41,961 nucleotides of DNA from the NCBI GenBank assembly GCA_022394755.1, contig JAGFCA010000163.1:1-41961 (forward strand), written 5' to 3'. The DNA is from Candidatus Poribacteria bacterium (GTDB lineage Bacteria; Poribacteria; WGA-4E; WGA-3G). Below, in pieces: positions 16,499 to 26,132 of this stretch. The notes below the pieces were generated by a model. That model was not told the DNA's origin. It saw only the letters and a program-made list of their open reading frames with translations, and searched no databases. The translations under genes and the position numbers were made by a program. How positions within the stretch are numbered: position 1 is the stretch's first letter; every line of letters begins with the position of its first letter.

Positions 16499-17761
16499 AT
16501 GGAAATATCCGTATGCAACCCACTTTTCAGAACTCCGCTGTCTCTTATTGTAGATGATTCTTGTCCTGTAATTAACCTCACACACTACTGGATTCACCAA
16601 AGACATAAATGGAAAGCACGTCACCAACCAGGTGTCAAACCTGACCGTTGGGAAGGGAATGCAACCAAACTAAAGGAAATACCTCAAACCATTCCAGCGG
16701 ATTTTGCATGGGAGTGGGCAGAATGGTGTTGGGAAAATGGTGTCAAGGGTAAGTTTAGCTTAATCCCTTTTCCTGCTGGGGTTGGACGTATAGATGAAGG
16801 ATTTCCCGATTTTCCGAATGATGAATATCAATCTTGGTTAAGAATTTATAGAGAAATTATCTGGCCTAACTTCGACCTAACTCCAGAAATGCTAACTCAT
16901 ACTGCTGTTATGAATTTGGATTCATTGACTCCAACCGAAGAGTGGGAGCAGGTTGAATGGGTTAACCCACCTATTGACAATCGCCTTACAGATTACATAA
17001 TCACATCAATGGAAATGCTCAACAATGTAGGTATTCCGTGTGAGGGTGTTACAAGTCCAGGTGCATTTGGAAAGCAACAAGAAGATGCATATTCAAAGGC
17101 TGTGTTGACCGCATCGAAAGAAGTGAATAATAATTCTTGTCCATTCTACTTTCTCTGGTTAAAGCACGATGAATTGCCTGATATACCCTTATATCATGTT
17201 GATAAAGAACATGGAACGGCAATTGCAAGTATAGTTGCATGTGCTGGCGATTGGTTTGGTGGATGGACAGGATACGACCTTGGGAATGCTGATCAGTTCA
17301 TAACTGATGATCTTACAGGTGGCCGTTTACCACCAATTCTTGATAAAGAGCTTCCGTGTGTTATAGTAGGACATTGGCCAGGTTTCTATTTTAATGGGGA
17401 GAAAAGCGGATTTGATGTACTGAAAACAGTCAAAGAACGACTTGACAATTACGATCCGGATGGTACAAAAACTATTTGGATGAAGACTTCAGAAATTGCA
17501 CATTATTGGATGTCACGTGAATTATCTGAGATCACTATAAATAATGAACAATCCAATATGATAATATCCACAAAATTCCCTACAACAAACTATACGGTAG
17601 TTATTGATTCACAATTAAATGGATTAAAAATCAACGGTGTAGAACTTCGAAAAGTCAATACTCTTCGTGACTTTCAACGTGATACTTATCTTATAAAAGA
17701 AAAAGAGACAATAATCGCTTTTGACTTAGAATTTGGGGAAACTACTCTTGGATGGAATTAA
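16499..17761 (+). CDS. Unrecognised protein, possibly polysaccharide-deacetylase-like (420 aa)
   Basis: I do not recognise the family with confidence. The N-terminal 'PLSLIVDDSCPVINL' looks like the first strand of a NodB-type deacetylase/glycosidase beta-alpha barrel (cf. T-F-D-D-x-P). Aromatic motifs 'WAEWCWENGVKGKFSLIPF' and 'VGHWPGFYFNG' fit a carbohydrate-binding cleft. The last ~80 residues look like a small beta domain. There is no signal peptide. It starts 13 nt after the phosphodiesterase stop, so it belongs to the same operon. Confidence 0.6.
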   Translation: MEISVCNPLFRTPLSLIVDDSCPVINLTHYWIHQRHKWKARHQPGVKPDRWEGNATKLKEIPQTIPADFAWEWAEWCWENGVKGKFSLIPFPAGVGRIDEGFPDFPNDEYQSWLRIYREIIWPNFDLTPEMLTHTAVMNLDSLTPTEEWEQVEWVNPPIDNRLTDYIITSMEMLNNVGIPCEGVTSPGAFGKQQEDAYSKAVLTASKEVNNNSCPFYFLWLKHDELPDIPLYHVDKEHGTAIASIVACAGDWFGGWTGYDLGNADQFITDDLTGGRLPPILDKELPCVIVGHWPGFYFNGEKSGFDVLKTVKERLDNYDPDGTKTIWMKTSEIAHYWMSRELSEITINNEQSNMIISTKFPTTNYTVVIDSQLNGLKINGVELRKVNTLRDFQRDTYLIKEKETIIAFDLEFGETTLGWN

Positions 17762-17859
17762 ATTCTTAGGTCAATAATAATTTCTTGAGATGATAGAAAT
17801 TTGTTTTCTTGCATTGTTGAAACTAAGAATCTTGTATCTATTATGGTGAAAAGATGCCG

Positions 17860-18609
17860 TTAGGGAATGAGAATTCTACCACCACTGGCGATAACAGTAG
17901 AACCTGTCATATAGCTTGAATCCTCACTAAGGAGAAAAGTAATTACTTTCGCCATTTCATCAGGTTCACCAAGTCTACCGAGGGGAGTTGTTGATCTGAG
18001 TTGTTCCACCATCTCATCTGAAACTTCACTTAGCATATCCGTAGCAATGGCTCCTGGGGCAACAGAGTTGATTCTGATATTATGTTTGGCAAGTGGTCCA
18101 CAGCACGATTTTGTGAGTGAAATAACTCCTGCTTTTGCAGCTGCATAGGGTAGTTGATCCGGACGGACTGCCAAAGCAGCAATAGAAGATACATTTACAA
18201 TCCTTCCAAAATTCTTCTCTATCATACCATCTTTCAATGCCCATAACACATTAAATGGACCAGTTAGGTTAATATCAATAATTCGATCCCAATGTTCTGG
18301 AGAGAGTTCATCAAAAGGTATATCCCCTACATCTCCAGCATTGTTAACCAACAAATCAACCTGACCAATTTCTTTAGTTAAGGATTCCACCATTGAATTG
18401 ACAGCATCTCTATCAGAAATATCAGCTTTTACAAGTATTGCTTTTTGTCCTGTGTCATGAATTTGTTGTGAAACTGCTTCTGCTTTAGCTTTTGATTGTG
18501 AATAGTGAACTGCTACAGTGGCTCCTTCGGTTGCAAGTCGTAATGCAGTTGCTTTTCCAATACCCCGACTCGCACCTGTGACTAAAGCAATCCTACCCTC
18601 AAATTTCAT
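17860..18609 (-). CDS. Short-chain dehydrogenase/reductase (249 aa)
   Basis: A classical SDR of the FabG-like group: cofactor motif 'TGASRGIG' (11-18), 'NNAG' (89-92), catalytic Asn114, Ser142 and Tyr155-x3-Lys159 ('YAAAK'). ATG at 18609 with GGAG 8 nt upstream is the start; an in-frame extension to 18648 overlaps the previous gene and is not needed. It is the last gene of the - strand isomerase-cupin-reductase cluster, 11 nt after the aldo/keto reductase, so oxidation or reduction of a sugar-like intermediate is more likely than fatty-acid synthesis. Confidence 0.9.
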   Translation of the reverse strand: MKFEGRIALVTGASRGIGKATALRLATEGATVAVHYSQSKAKAEAVSQQIHDTGQKAILVKADISDRDAVNSMVESLTKEIGQVDLLVNNAGDVGDIPFDELSPEHWDRIIDINLTGPFNVLWALKDGMIEKNFGRIVNVSSIAALAVRPDQLPYAAAKAGVISLTKSCCGPLAKHNIRINSVAPGAIATDMLSEVSDEMVEQLRSTTPLGRLGEPDEMAKVITFLLSEDSSYMTGSTVIASGGRILIP

Positions 18610-18620
18610 ACAGTTTACTC

Positions 18621-19508
18621 CTATAGAATTGCCTCTAACTGATCCCATACATCCTTAGGAACAGGAGTTGTGGCGGCAGTAAAATTCTGCTCCAGCTCAG
18701 TAATGTTTCTTGATCCGGTTAAACTTGTAGAAATTAATGATTGATCAAGACAAAATTGGATAGCAACATTCAGTAGATTAATATTCTTTTCAATTGACCA
18801 TTGCCATAAATTGTGTGCCACAATATCTTCAGGTAAATTAGAACTAACATCTGGTTCAAGTCCTGATAGCCGTCCTGCTGCAATTGGACTGCCGTTAACA
18901 ACCCCAATATCAGATTCAGAAGCATAAGACAGTAGCCAATCATTCGCGGTTTGACTGATGAGTGTATAATCCAAATACGTAAGAATTACATCTACAATGC
19001 CAGTGTCAATAGCAATTTTATGAAATTCATGCTCTCTAACGCCGAGACCTATATAACCAATAATACCTTCCTCACGCATCCGATGTAATTCATCAAGTGC
19101 CCCACCCTTTTCTACAACTGGATCCATACTTATGGGGTCATGAACTAAACATACATCAAGGTAATCTGTGCCTAATAAATCAAGACTGTTTTCCACACTA
19201 CGTCTTGTACCAGAAGCGCTATAATCTCCACGCCATTTAGGGTGTGTGCCAGTCTTGGTTGCAAGATATATCTTTTCACGCCATCCATCAGCCAATGCAA
19301 GTCCAACCCGTCTTTCACTTTCACCATAGAGTGGTGAAGTGTCTAAATAATTCATACCTAAAGTAATTGCACGATGAACTGTTTCAACGGCATCATCATC
19401 AGATACATCGTCTCCACCGATCCGTGCACCGCCAAATCCAAGACAGGTTACCTCTAACTCAGTTCGACCTAACCGTCTCTTCTGTAATTCTATTTTCTGT
19501 TTTGACAT
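18621..19508 (-). CDS. Aldo/keto reductase (295 aa)
   Basis: A NADPH-dependent AKR with the tetrad Asp56 ('NYLDTS'), Tyr61 ('LYGESE'), Lys85 ('ATKTGTH') and His123 ('CLVHDP'). The beginning 'KRRLGRTELEVTCLGFG' is typical and fixes the start at the ATG at 19508; the reading frame is open further upstream into the cupin gene. It resembles D-threo-aldose/L-fucose dehydrogenase-type members, but substrate assignment is a guess. It lies 8 nt after the cupin stop. Confidence 0.9.
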   Translation of the reverse strand: MSKQKIELQKRRLGRTELEVTCLGFGGARIGGDDVSDDDAVETVHRAITLGMNYLDTSPLYGESERRVGLALADGWREKIYLATKTGTHPKWRGDYSASGTRRSVENSLDLLGTDYLDVCLVHDPISMDPVVEKGGALDELHRMREEGIIGYIGLGVREHEFHKIAIDTGIVDVILTYLDYTLISQTANDWLLSYASESDIGVVNGSPIAAGRLSGLEPDVSSNLPEDIVAHNLWQWSIEKNINLLNVAIQFCLDQSLISTSLTGSRNITELEQNFTAATTPVPKDVWDQLEAIL

Positions 19509-19516
19509 AGTAAACT

Positions 19517-19876
19517 CTACCGATGTAAATGACCAGTTCTTGCATCTGGACGAATTACACTCACCCATTGAACACCCTTAACAATATCATCTGGAATATG
19601 ACCATGTTCCACACCTTTCGGGGTAACAACCAAATCTCCAGGTCCAATTTTATATGATGTAGATTTTCCTTCTGATGTTCGTAGGGTTACGGTTGTAGTT
19701 CCTTCTGTAAAATACCAATACTCATCAAAATCGTGAAAATGGAGTTCAGTTGGATTGTCTTTTGAAACAGTAAAAGGACCAATTGTTGTCATATCAGGTA
19801 TATCTAATACTTCTCCGAGTGTTTCACCAATACGCTCACCAGCATCAAGATGAATAACACATAAATTCGTATCCAT
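19517..19876 (-). CDS. Single-domain cupin (119 aa)
   Basis: A small beta-barrel metal-binding protein. Likely ligands are His46, His48 and Glu52 in 'ELHFHDFDEYW' and His91 in 'GVEHGHIP', with 'GPGDLVVTPKG' between them. It may be a sugar isomerase, dioxygenase or binding protein. The start codon overlaps the stop of the upstream isomerase by one base (TAATG), which implies translational coupling. Confidence 0.87.
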   Translation of the reverse strand: MDTNLCVIHLDAGERIGETLGEVLDIPDMTTIGPFTVSKDNPTELHFHDFDEYWYFTEGTTTVTLRTSEGKSTSYKIGPGDLVVTPKGVEHGHIPDDIVKGVQWVSVIRPDARTGHLHR

Positions 19877-20637
19877 TAGATGACTCCAATGTCTTTTAAA
19901 TGTTGCAGTGAGTCTGCTACTCGAGCTTTTACACCATCCTCATCAAGATTTTCCCCTTCAATACCTTCAAGTTCCATAGTGAACGGTCCATAAAAACCTG
20001 AATCATTTAAGGTATCAAATACACCTTTATAGTCGACTACACCTTCACCAAGTGTGGGAAAATTCCATGTCTTAAAACCACCATTAGTGTCTTTAAGGTG
20101 AACTGCTCCTACATGGTTAATTACCTTATTTACTTCGGTTACTGCATCTACATCGTGATTATAGTAATAGACATTTCCAGTATCAAAATTAATGCATATA
20201 TTTGGATGATCCACACCCTTCATTGTTTCCATTGCAATATCGCCGTTATGAGCCATATCAGGATGTGTTTCAAGACATACTTTTACATTTAATGGTGCTG
20301 CATTTTCTCCTATCTTACGGAGACGATCATATACAACATTTCGATCAGCTTCACCTGCATGGACACTTACGAATATCACGCCAACACCCATTTCACCGGC
20401 TGTATTAAGTGTTGGTTGGAAGTCATCAACAATTGTGTCGGAATTTACATCACAACCACCAAGTAAACTTGTTGCAGTAAGTCCATATTCTTTTAATTCA
20501 TCTTGAACATTAGTTATTTCATCATTACCCGGTACACGGATTTCTACATTGGTTAATCCTATCTCAGCTAAGTGAGAGTAAGCGTTTTCTCCAAATTGTC
20601 TATAACTACCTAAATTACATGCGATTACATTTTTCAT
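19876..20637 (-). CDS. Sugar phosphate isomerase/epimerase, xylose-isomerase-like TIM barrel (253 aa)
   Basis: An AP-endonuclease-2-fold enzyme. Metal-binding candidates are Glu in 'VCLETHPD', Asp in 'INFDTGN', 'AVHLKDTNG' and the last Glu in 'FTMELEG'. Such proteins interconvert keto- and aldo-sugars or cyclitols. GAGGT ~6 nt before the ATG supports the start. It is followed by cupin, aldo/keto reductase and SDR genes with overlaps or gaps under 12 nt, pointing to one carbohydrate pathway. The upstream BatA-like gene ends only 31 nt away, so they may share a transcript. Confidence 0.88.
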   Translation of the reverse strand: MKNVIACNLGSYRQFGENAYSHLAEIGLTNVEIRVPGNDEITNVQDELKEYGLTATSLLGGCDVNSDTIVDDFQPTLNTAGEMGVGVIFVSVHAGEADRNVVYDRLRKIGENAAPLNVKVCLETHPDMAHNGDIAMETMKGVDHPNICINFDTGNVYYYNHDVDAVTEVNKVINHVGAVHLKDTNGGFKTWNFPTLGEGVVDYKGVFDTLNDSGFYGPFTMELEGIEGENLDEDGVKARVADSLQHLKDIGVI

Positions 20638-20668
20638 AATTTACCTCAATAATTATCTATATATTTTT

Positions 20669-21667
20669 CTACGGTATTTTCCTCAATAACGTATTACTTA
20701 AAAGTATCTCAAAACCAAAAAGGATGGATGCAGGAATAAGTAAATAAGCTACAAGATCCTTCTGGTTTGTGAATTCAAAAACCTGAAATTTAGTTTTTTC
20801 AAGTTGGTCAATTTCAGTATAAACCTGTCGTAAAGTCTCTAAATCAGTCGCCCGAAAATACCGGGCTCCAGTAATATTGGATATAGCCTTTAATGTCTCT
20901 TCATCAAGAAATGTAGGTTTCTCTTCATATCTTTTTCCGAATGTTGTATCCTCAACAGGAATTAGTGAACCTCCTTCTTTTCCAAAACCAATTGTGTAGA
21001 TCCTAATTCCATAGGACTTGGCAACTGAAGCTGCAGTTATTGGATCTATGGATCCCGAATTATTCTCCCCATCGGTTAATAGAATCGCAATTTTACTTTT
21101 TGAATCAGTTATTTGTAAACGATTTGTGCAGGTTCCTATGGCTTCTCCTATTGCTGTTCCTGCTTGTAATCGATCTCCCATTTCTGCTTCTATATCAGTG
21201 AGTAATTCTGTTAGGACTGTATAATCAAGCGTGAGAGGACATAATGTAAAACTCTCCCCAGAAAAAACTACTAAACCTATACGATCAGCTTCTCTATTGA
21301 TAAGAAATTCTCGAATTACTGATTTCGCTGTTTCAAGCCTGTTTGAATCTTTTACATCTTCTGCACGCATACTGTCAGAAACATCTAAGGCTAAATAAAT
21401 ATCAATACCTTCTGGAAAACGTCGTACTTGACTTTGAATAACATGAGGACTGGCAAGTGTTAAAATCAGTAATATAATGATAGAAATCTTTGATATGGTT
21501 AATATAGGTAGTGTTTTAGCAATTAATGTTCTTGGAAGATTCTTAATACTCTCAACTCCACCAAACCTTAGTGCAGATGATTTAATGGTTTTGGTATATA
21601 CATTATATAATATACCTAACAGAAGTAAGATGATTAGTAATAGAAAAACAGGAGATTCAAACTGCAT
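20669..21667 (-). CDS. BatA-like membrane protein with von Willebrand A domain (332 aa)
   Basis: Two N-terminal membrane helices (residues ~6-22 and ~58-74), a VWA domain with a complete metal-ion site (DVSDSM 95-100, Thr171, Asp199 in 'LLTDGENN'), and a C-terminal helix near 305-325. This matches BatA/BatB (Bacteroides aerotolerance) proteins, usually partnered by a MoxR ATPase and other Bat genes; none lie next to it here. It overlaps the upstream gene by 11 nt. A role in envelope stress or protein assembly is inferred from the family. Confidence 0.85.
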   Translation of the reverse strand: MQFESPVFLLLIILLLLGILYNVYTKTIKSSALRFGGVESIKNLPRTLIAKTLPILTISKISIIILLILTLASPHVIQSQVRRFPEGIDIYLALDVSDSMRAEDVKDSNRLETAKSVIREFLINREADRIGLVVFSGESFTLCPLTLDYTVLTELLTDIEAEMGDRLQAGTAIGEAIGTCTNRLQITDSKSKIAILLTDGENNSGSIDPITAASVAKSYGIRIYTIGFGKEGGSLIPVEDTTFGKRYEEKPTFLDEETLKAISNITGARYFRATDLETLRQVYTEIDQLEKTKFQVFEFTNQKDLVAYLLIPASILFGFEILLSNTLLRKIP

Positions 21668-22922
21668 TATTTATGATCCTGTCAGTCCAATTATTTATTT
21701 TTCTTTGATTTCGATTAGAAAGACCAGATAGAATCAGTAATATACAAAGACCTATGCCGATTGTATTAAATATAATGAAAGTAATCCAGTCAATGTATGG
21801 TATTTCAGTTGCCATGAAATAAGGTATGTATCCAAAAATTACTGAAAGAGGTCTTAATCTACCAGCGAGAAGTGTTCCACCAAGAGTAAAAAAGATTCCT
21901 GCTTTACCACATAATGCAAATGGAACTATTAAACATATCCCTAACATCAAGCAGGGAATTCCTATAATTGACAGTATTAATATAATTGCAACAACAGGAA
22001 TTACAATAAATGTTAAAGCACCAAACAGTATACTAACTAATGGTCTTCGAGTTAAATATGTACTTATAGCATTTATTGGTTTTGGAAATACCAATACCAA
22101 CAGAAGGTATGCTAAAGTAAAAAATACGAACTTAGCAATTGTTATGCGGATGTCGCTATGTTTACGTAAATCCCAGACTGTATGGGGATGCATTAGAAGC
22201 TTTGTGGCAGCAGGTATTATTTTCCAACCGTTGTCTTCACTTATGTTTTCAACATATTGTCTGTCCCCTATTACCTGTCCACCGATGACATGTAGTTTTC
22301 CTTTAATGTATGCCCCTGAAGCAAGTTCCACATTACCGCCAATGATAAGGACATTTCCCGTTACAGTTCCATGGATTGAGGCATTGCCGGCAATCATTAC
22401 AAGTGTAGTCAAAATTTCATCTGATTTCACTTGATAATCGTTAACAAGCTTAAAAATCCGTAGTTGACCCCTCCAAGTTTTTTCACTGTCTTCTGATTCT
22501 GTTGCTTTTTGAGTATCCTCTTCTTCTATTGGTATTGTGGTATTGGTTTCATCACTGTCTATTTGTTCTTCATCAATAGATTGTAATAGATTATCAGAAT
22601 CCACACTTTCGGTATGGACTTCATCAACAGACTCAGATGGGTTTTCATTAGGTTGTTGATCAACATCGTCCTCTTCTACTACCCGATCCATATCCTCAGA
22701 AAGTAAAGTTTGAGTGGTTTCTGGTATAGCCTCCTCAGTTTCAGGGGTATTGATTATTTCAGTTTCCTGTTCCTGTAATGATGGGGATTGTGGGTTTTGA
22801 TCAGGTTCTGGGGTTTGACCGGATAACAGTTTTACACTGAAAAATAATAGTAAAAAAGTAATAAACCCTATTTTGACTATAGGTATATTAATAAACACAT
22901 TTGGATACGGTACGTTCGTCAT
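21657..22922 (-). CDS. Membrane protein with bactofilin-like segment (421 aa)
   Basis: Layout: an N-terminal membrane helix (~14-35), a long acidic low-complexity linker rich in Glu, Asp, Pro and Ser (~36-150), and a short right-handed beta-helix-like stretch ('GTVTGNVLIIGGNVELASGA', ~185-204, and 'GKLHVIGGQVIG'). About four membrane helices fill 260-415. The repetitive 'G-x-V-x-G-N-V' pattern recalls bactofilin or polymer-forming domains fused to membrane anchors. Function is unknown. It overlaps the VWA gene, so the two proteins are probably made together. Confidence 0.65.
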   Translation of the reverse strand: MTNVPYPNVFINIPIVKIGFITFLLLFFSVKLLSGQTPEPDQNPQSPSLQEQETEIINTPETEEAIPETTQTLLSEDMDRVVEEDDVDQQPNENPSESVDEVHTESVDSDNLLQSIDEEQIDSDETNTTIPIEEEDTQKATESEDSEKTWRGQLRIFKLVNDYQVKSDEILTTLVMIAGNASIHGTVTGNVLIIGGNVELASGAYIKGKLHVIGGQVIGDRQYVENISEDNGWKIIPAATKLLMHPHTVWDLRKHSDIRITIAKFVFFTLAYLLLVLVFPKPINAISTYLTRRPLVSILFGALTFIVIPVVAIILILSIIGIPCLMLGICLIVPFALCGKAGIFFTLGGTLLAGRLRPLSVIFGYIPYFMATEIPYIDWITFIIFNTIGIGLCILLILSGLSNRNQRKINNWTDRIINNAV

Positions 22923-23180
22923 GAATACTCATTTCAATCCGTGAATACTAGTGATGAATACAGAGGAAAATCCGTTCTCATTATAGGAATATCTATTACC
23001 AATGTCAATAGTTTTCTATGCAATTTATAATTCTATTCCATCAATATACAACAAAGTTGATAACTGGTCTAATTTGAATCACCATAAATAGAATATACAT
23101 TACCAAAATATAAAATATAAGTACCAGAACTGATCTGACGCTCATTTTATAGTAATCGTGATAGAATATCTATAGAAGGG

Positions 23181-24614
23181 TTAACTCAATTCTAATGCCT
23201 CTGTTGTATTGTGTGAATTTGTATCAGTATCTTCATCATTAGGTTTCTTATTTAACCAATCTATCGAACTTCTTTTTTTATTCATAAAACCAATTAAGTA
23301 TCCTTTCATTTCAAAATAGTATGAAATCAATGAAAGAGAGAAAATAAGAATTACTTGTATGGAATCAGGAAATGCTTCAAGAAATAATTCGTTTGTAATA
23401 CCGTAAACAAAAACGAAACATAATGTCCAGCCAAATATGTGATTTACAATTCGTATCGGTCTCTTCATCATCAATATCAATGTTGACTTAATAGTATGGA
23501 GAATTTGATTTTTTGAAGTTTCATCAGTTTCCAAGATATCATCCACCAGATTCTCATTATATACACTTTTCTTGTATAGCAACCGATTGTTAAGTTGGTT
23601 CTGATTAGATTTCATGCCTTTTATATTTCCCTTGGCTTCTCTATAACACATTATATATGCTATTATGGATAATGGAATAGACAGCATCAAGAACAGTTCG
23701 ATAATATGTGGAGTAAATGAATCATTACCTATACCCCATATACAAATACATAAAAGAAAAAATAGTATAGGAATGAGAATAACCCATACTAAAAACTGAT
23801 TATATATTCTGGTTGGGTTCCGAAGAGTGAAGATGACAGTTTCTATGAATGGTGAGAATAAAGAACTAACATGATTGGATTTCGAGGGTGGATGTTCTAT
23901 AACCTTTACATTGATAGTATCTTGTTGATGATACCAGCTATACCAATTTTGACGTTCAGACATAAATCCTTTGTATACCCCTCGTGATGCACTGTAGTTA
24001 GATATTAATGTTAGAATAAGAATTGGAATTATGAATTTGAAGAATTCTGTTGTATAAGACTGAATTGTTTGAAGGATATTATAGTTTGGATTGTAAATAG
24101 GATCTTTTGAACTAACGATTATTGTTACGATTATAAAAAAGATAGACCAATAAAATAGATGTAGTAGTATTTTCTTTATTGAGGTTAAGGGATGTTTGAT
24201 TGATTCAGGTATGGCATGAAAAGAATTATTATCCAACTTATAATCTTTTACTTGTGTATTAAACCAAGTCATCCACCTTTTTCTTTCATTTTCTATTCCA
24301 CTTAGACAATTACTTGCTTCTATGAGACCGATTGTCAATGTTGGTAGTATTATGAACCAAAAATTCACATAAGACAGATCATGTATAATCTCATCTATCA
24401 GGATTTTAATAGCCGTATTGAACTTCCATATTGACCAAGGAAGATTAGATGACCAACCTTCTAATTCTTCAATAGCATCCGGTAATGCCCCATATTGGAA
24501 CGGATCATCAGATATAGTTATTAATGTAGAAAAGAGTAACCAACAAAGTAAAAAGTATAAGAATAACGGTGATGGATTTTGTATCATGAAGATAATTGTC
24601 TTACGAATTTTCAT
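23181..24614 (-). CDS. Multi-pass membrane protein of an unrecognised tandem family, copy 3 (477 aa)
   Basis: ATG at 24614 with GGAG 6 nt upstream is the start; a TTG at 24626 is not needed. About eight hydrophobic segments are arranged as four repeats of two helices. Each repeat ends in a polar motif like 'GFMSERQNWYSWYHQQ' or 'SGIENERKRWMTWFNTQ', and each begins with an N/R-P-x2-I-x2-H-like stretch ('NPTRIYNQFLVW', 'RPIRIVNHIFGW'). Repeats 3 and 4 have weaker motifs. The pattern is shared with the two genes upstream. No enzymatic or transporter motif is visible and function is unknown. The C-terminus is polar and acidic. Confidence 0.75.
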   Translation of the reverse strand: MKIRKTIIFMIQNPSPLFLYFLLCWLLFSTLITISDDPFQYGALPDAIEELEGWSSNLPWSIWKFNTAIKILIDEIIHDLSYVNFWFIILPTLTIGLIEASNCLSGIENERKRWMTWFNTQVKDYKLDNNSFHAIPESIKHPLTSIKKILLHLFYWSIFFIIVTIIVSSKDPIYNPNYNILQTIQSYTTEFFKFIIPILILTLISNYSASRGVYKGFMSERQNWYSWYHQQDTINVKVIEHPPSKSNHVSSLFSPFIETVIFTLRNPTRIYNQFLVWVILIPILFFLLCICIWGIGNDSFTPHIIELFLMLSIPLSIIAYIMCYREAKGNIKGMKSNQNQLNNRLLYKKSVYNENLVDDILETDETSKNQILHTIKSTLILMMKRPIRIVNHIFGWTLCFVFVYGITNELFLEAFPDSIQVILIFSLSLISYYFEMKGYLIGFMNKKRSSIDWLNKKPNDEDTDTNSHNTTEALELS

Positions 24615-24674
24615 AATAATCTCCAATAACTAATTGGTTTAAAGATAATTTAATTTATTCCTATTTCAGTGAAT

Positions 24675-26114
24675 TTATGGTGTTAACTCAGTAAAGTGTA
24701 AGTTTTCAATTTTCTCTTCAATTGATTTATGATACCAATCAGTCCATATTCGTCTTTCATGTATCATACCAATTTTTTCTTGTTGAGTTTCCAAAATACT
24801 TATAATAAATGTCAGTAGGATTACAATCAACAGTTGCACAGAATTATCGTGCGATTCAATATATAATCTATTTGTAAAACCGTAGATAAAGATAAATGAA
24901 AATACCAATCCGAAGAAATGGAAAATTAATATATGGGGTTTTCTGAATATTATACTAACTGATTCCTGAAGTGTTAAACAGTATATGTCGAATGAATCGT
25001 AAGTTGAATATATAGATTTTTTACTTATTTCTGGTGACTTTTCCTGAAATTCATTAGAATATTTGTAAATTAACTGTTTTTGTTCTTGGACTATTCCTCT
25101 CTGTCGTCCTATTGCTTTGCGATAGGCAGTTATGAATGTAAAAAATATAGCGGTTAGGGTACAACTCATTAATAAACTATTAGACCTACCCAGGTTAAAA
25201 CTATCCCAAGAACCGTATGAAATATATACTAAGAATTGGCTACATATAATCCAAAAGACAAAATGGATGATTATTGAGATTGGTTGGTTGAATATCAGTT
25301 TCAGTTTGGATCTCAGTTTATCAAATGGAATATAGACATTAGATGTACCCAAATTAGGTAGTACAATATTATGTTTCTCCTGTGAGATGTTATCAAAATT
25401 CCTAAAATACCATTTTGTCCAGACTTGTCTCTCTGATTCTGCACCATTGATGATACTATTTGCTTCTATGTAGGACGACACAACCGAACATATTGTTGTT
25501 AGAAGAATTAATATGAAGAGAAGTATTAGATCTATTTCGAAACCCATACGCAGGAATATAGAACGTATAGGAATAAAAATACTATAAGCAATCAGATGAT
25601 ATAAGAGGTGACATGTCAATATTCTTGGTTTATTAACAATGAATTTTAATATAATGAATAACCTCGGTAATTGTGAATTCATTAAAATTGAACCAGATAA
25701 TGTGGGAAGGTTATCTGCTATTATTTCTCTGTCATCAGATTTTCTATTTTTATACCATTTCAACCAAACATCCTGCTCTATAAGTATTCCTTTCATTCTC
25801 CCCTTTTTTGCACAATAGTATGATATGATTGTAGGTGGTATAGCTAAAGAAAAGATAAATTTATCAAATAACGCAAAATCACTTAATATTTCTTCAACAA
25901 TATCTGATAAAGCTATAATAATTGACCACAAAGACCATGGTAAAGCATCAATTGAACTATTTATATTTTCTGTAAAGTCTTCGTAAGTTCCTCTGGCGAA
26001 TGACTCATCTACAATAGTAGATATTGTTGTCAATATCATCATGTATATTAATAAGTAGAAAGGTAAAAAAATCAAATTTAGTATTTTGAGTTTTTCTGAT
26101 TTTAAAAATGTCAT
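24675..26114 (-). CDS. Multi-pass membrane protein of the same family, copy 2 (479 aa)
   Basis: This is the best-preserved member. Four repeats each hold about two membrane helices and a cytosol-sized polar segment ending in a tryptophan motif: 'GILIEQDVWLKWYKNRK', 'GAESERQVWTKWYF', a weak third copy ('GIVQEQKQLIYKY'), and 'GMIHERRIWTDWYHKS'. AGGAA 7 nt before the ATG is the ribosome binding site. It lies 18 nt after the upstream copy and 60 nt before the downstream copy, so the three form one operon. The equal lengths of copies 2 and 3 support old duplication rather than chance similarity. Function is unknown. Confidence 0.75.
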   Translation of the reverse strand: MTFLKSEKLKILNLIFLPFYLLIYMMILTTISTIVDESFARGTYEDFTENINSSIDALPWSLWSIIIALSDIVEEILSDFALFDKFIFSLAIPPTIISYYCAKKGRMKGILIEQDVWLKWYKNRKSDDREIIADNLPTLSGSILMNSQLPRLFIILKFIVNKPRILTCHLLYHLIAYSIFIPIRSIFLRMGFEIDLILLFILILLTTICSVVSSYIEANSIINGAESERQVWTKWYFRNFDNISQEKHNIVLPNLGTSNVYIPFDKLRSKLKLIFNQPISIIIHFVFWIICSQFLVYISYGSWDSFNLGRSNSLLMSCTLTAIFFTFITAYRKAIGRQRGIVQEQKQLIYKYSNEFQEKSPEISKKSIYSTYDSFDIYCLTLQESVSIIFRKPHILIFHFFGLVFSFIFIYGFTNRLYIESHDNSVQLLIVILLTFIISILETQQEKIGMIHERRIWTDWYHKSIEEKIENLHFTELTP

Positions 26115-26132
26115 TAGTAATTCCTATGTTAT

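Noticed and set aside
17762..17830. ATTCTTAG/CTAAGAAT inverted repeat between convergent genes
   Set aside because: The loop is 53 nt and no T-run follows, so it is not convincing as a terminator.
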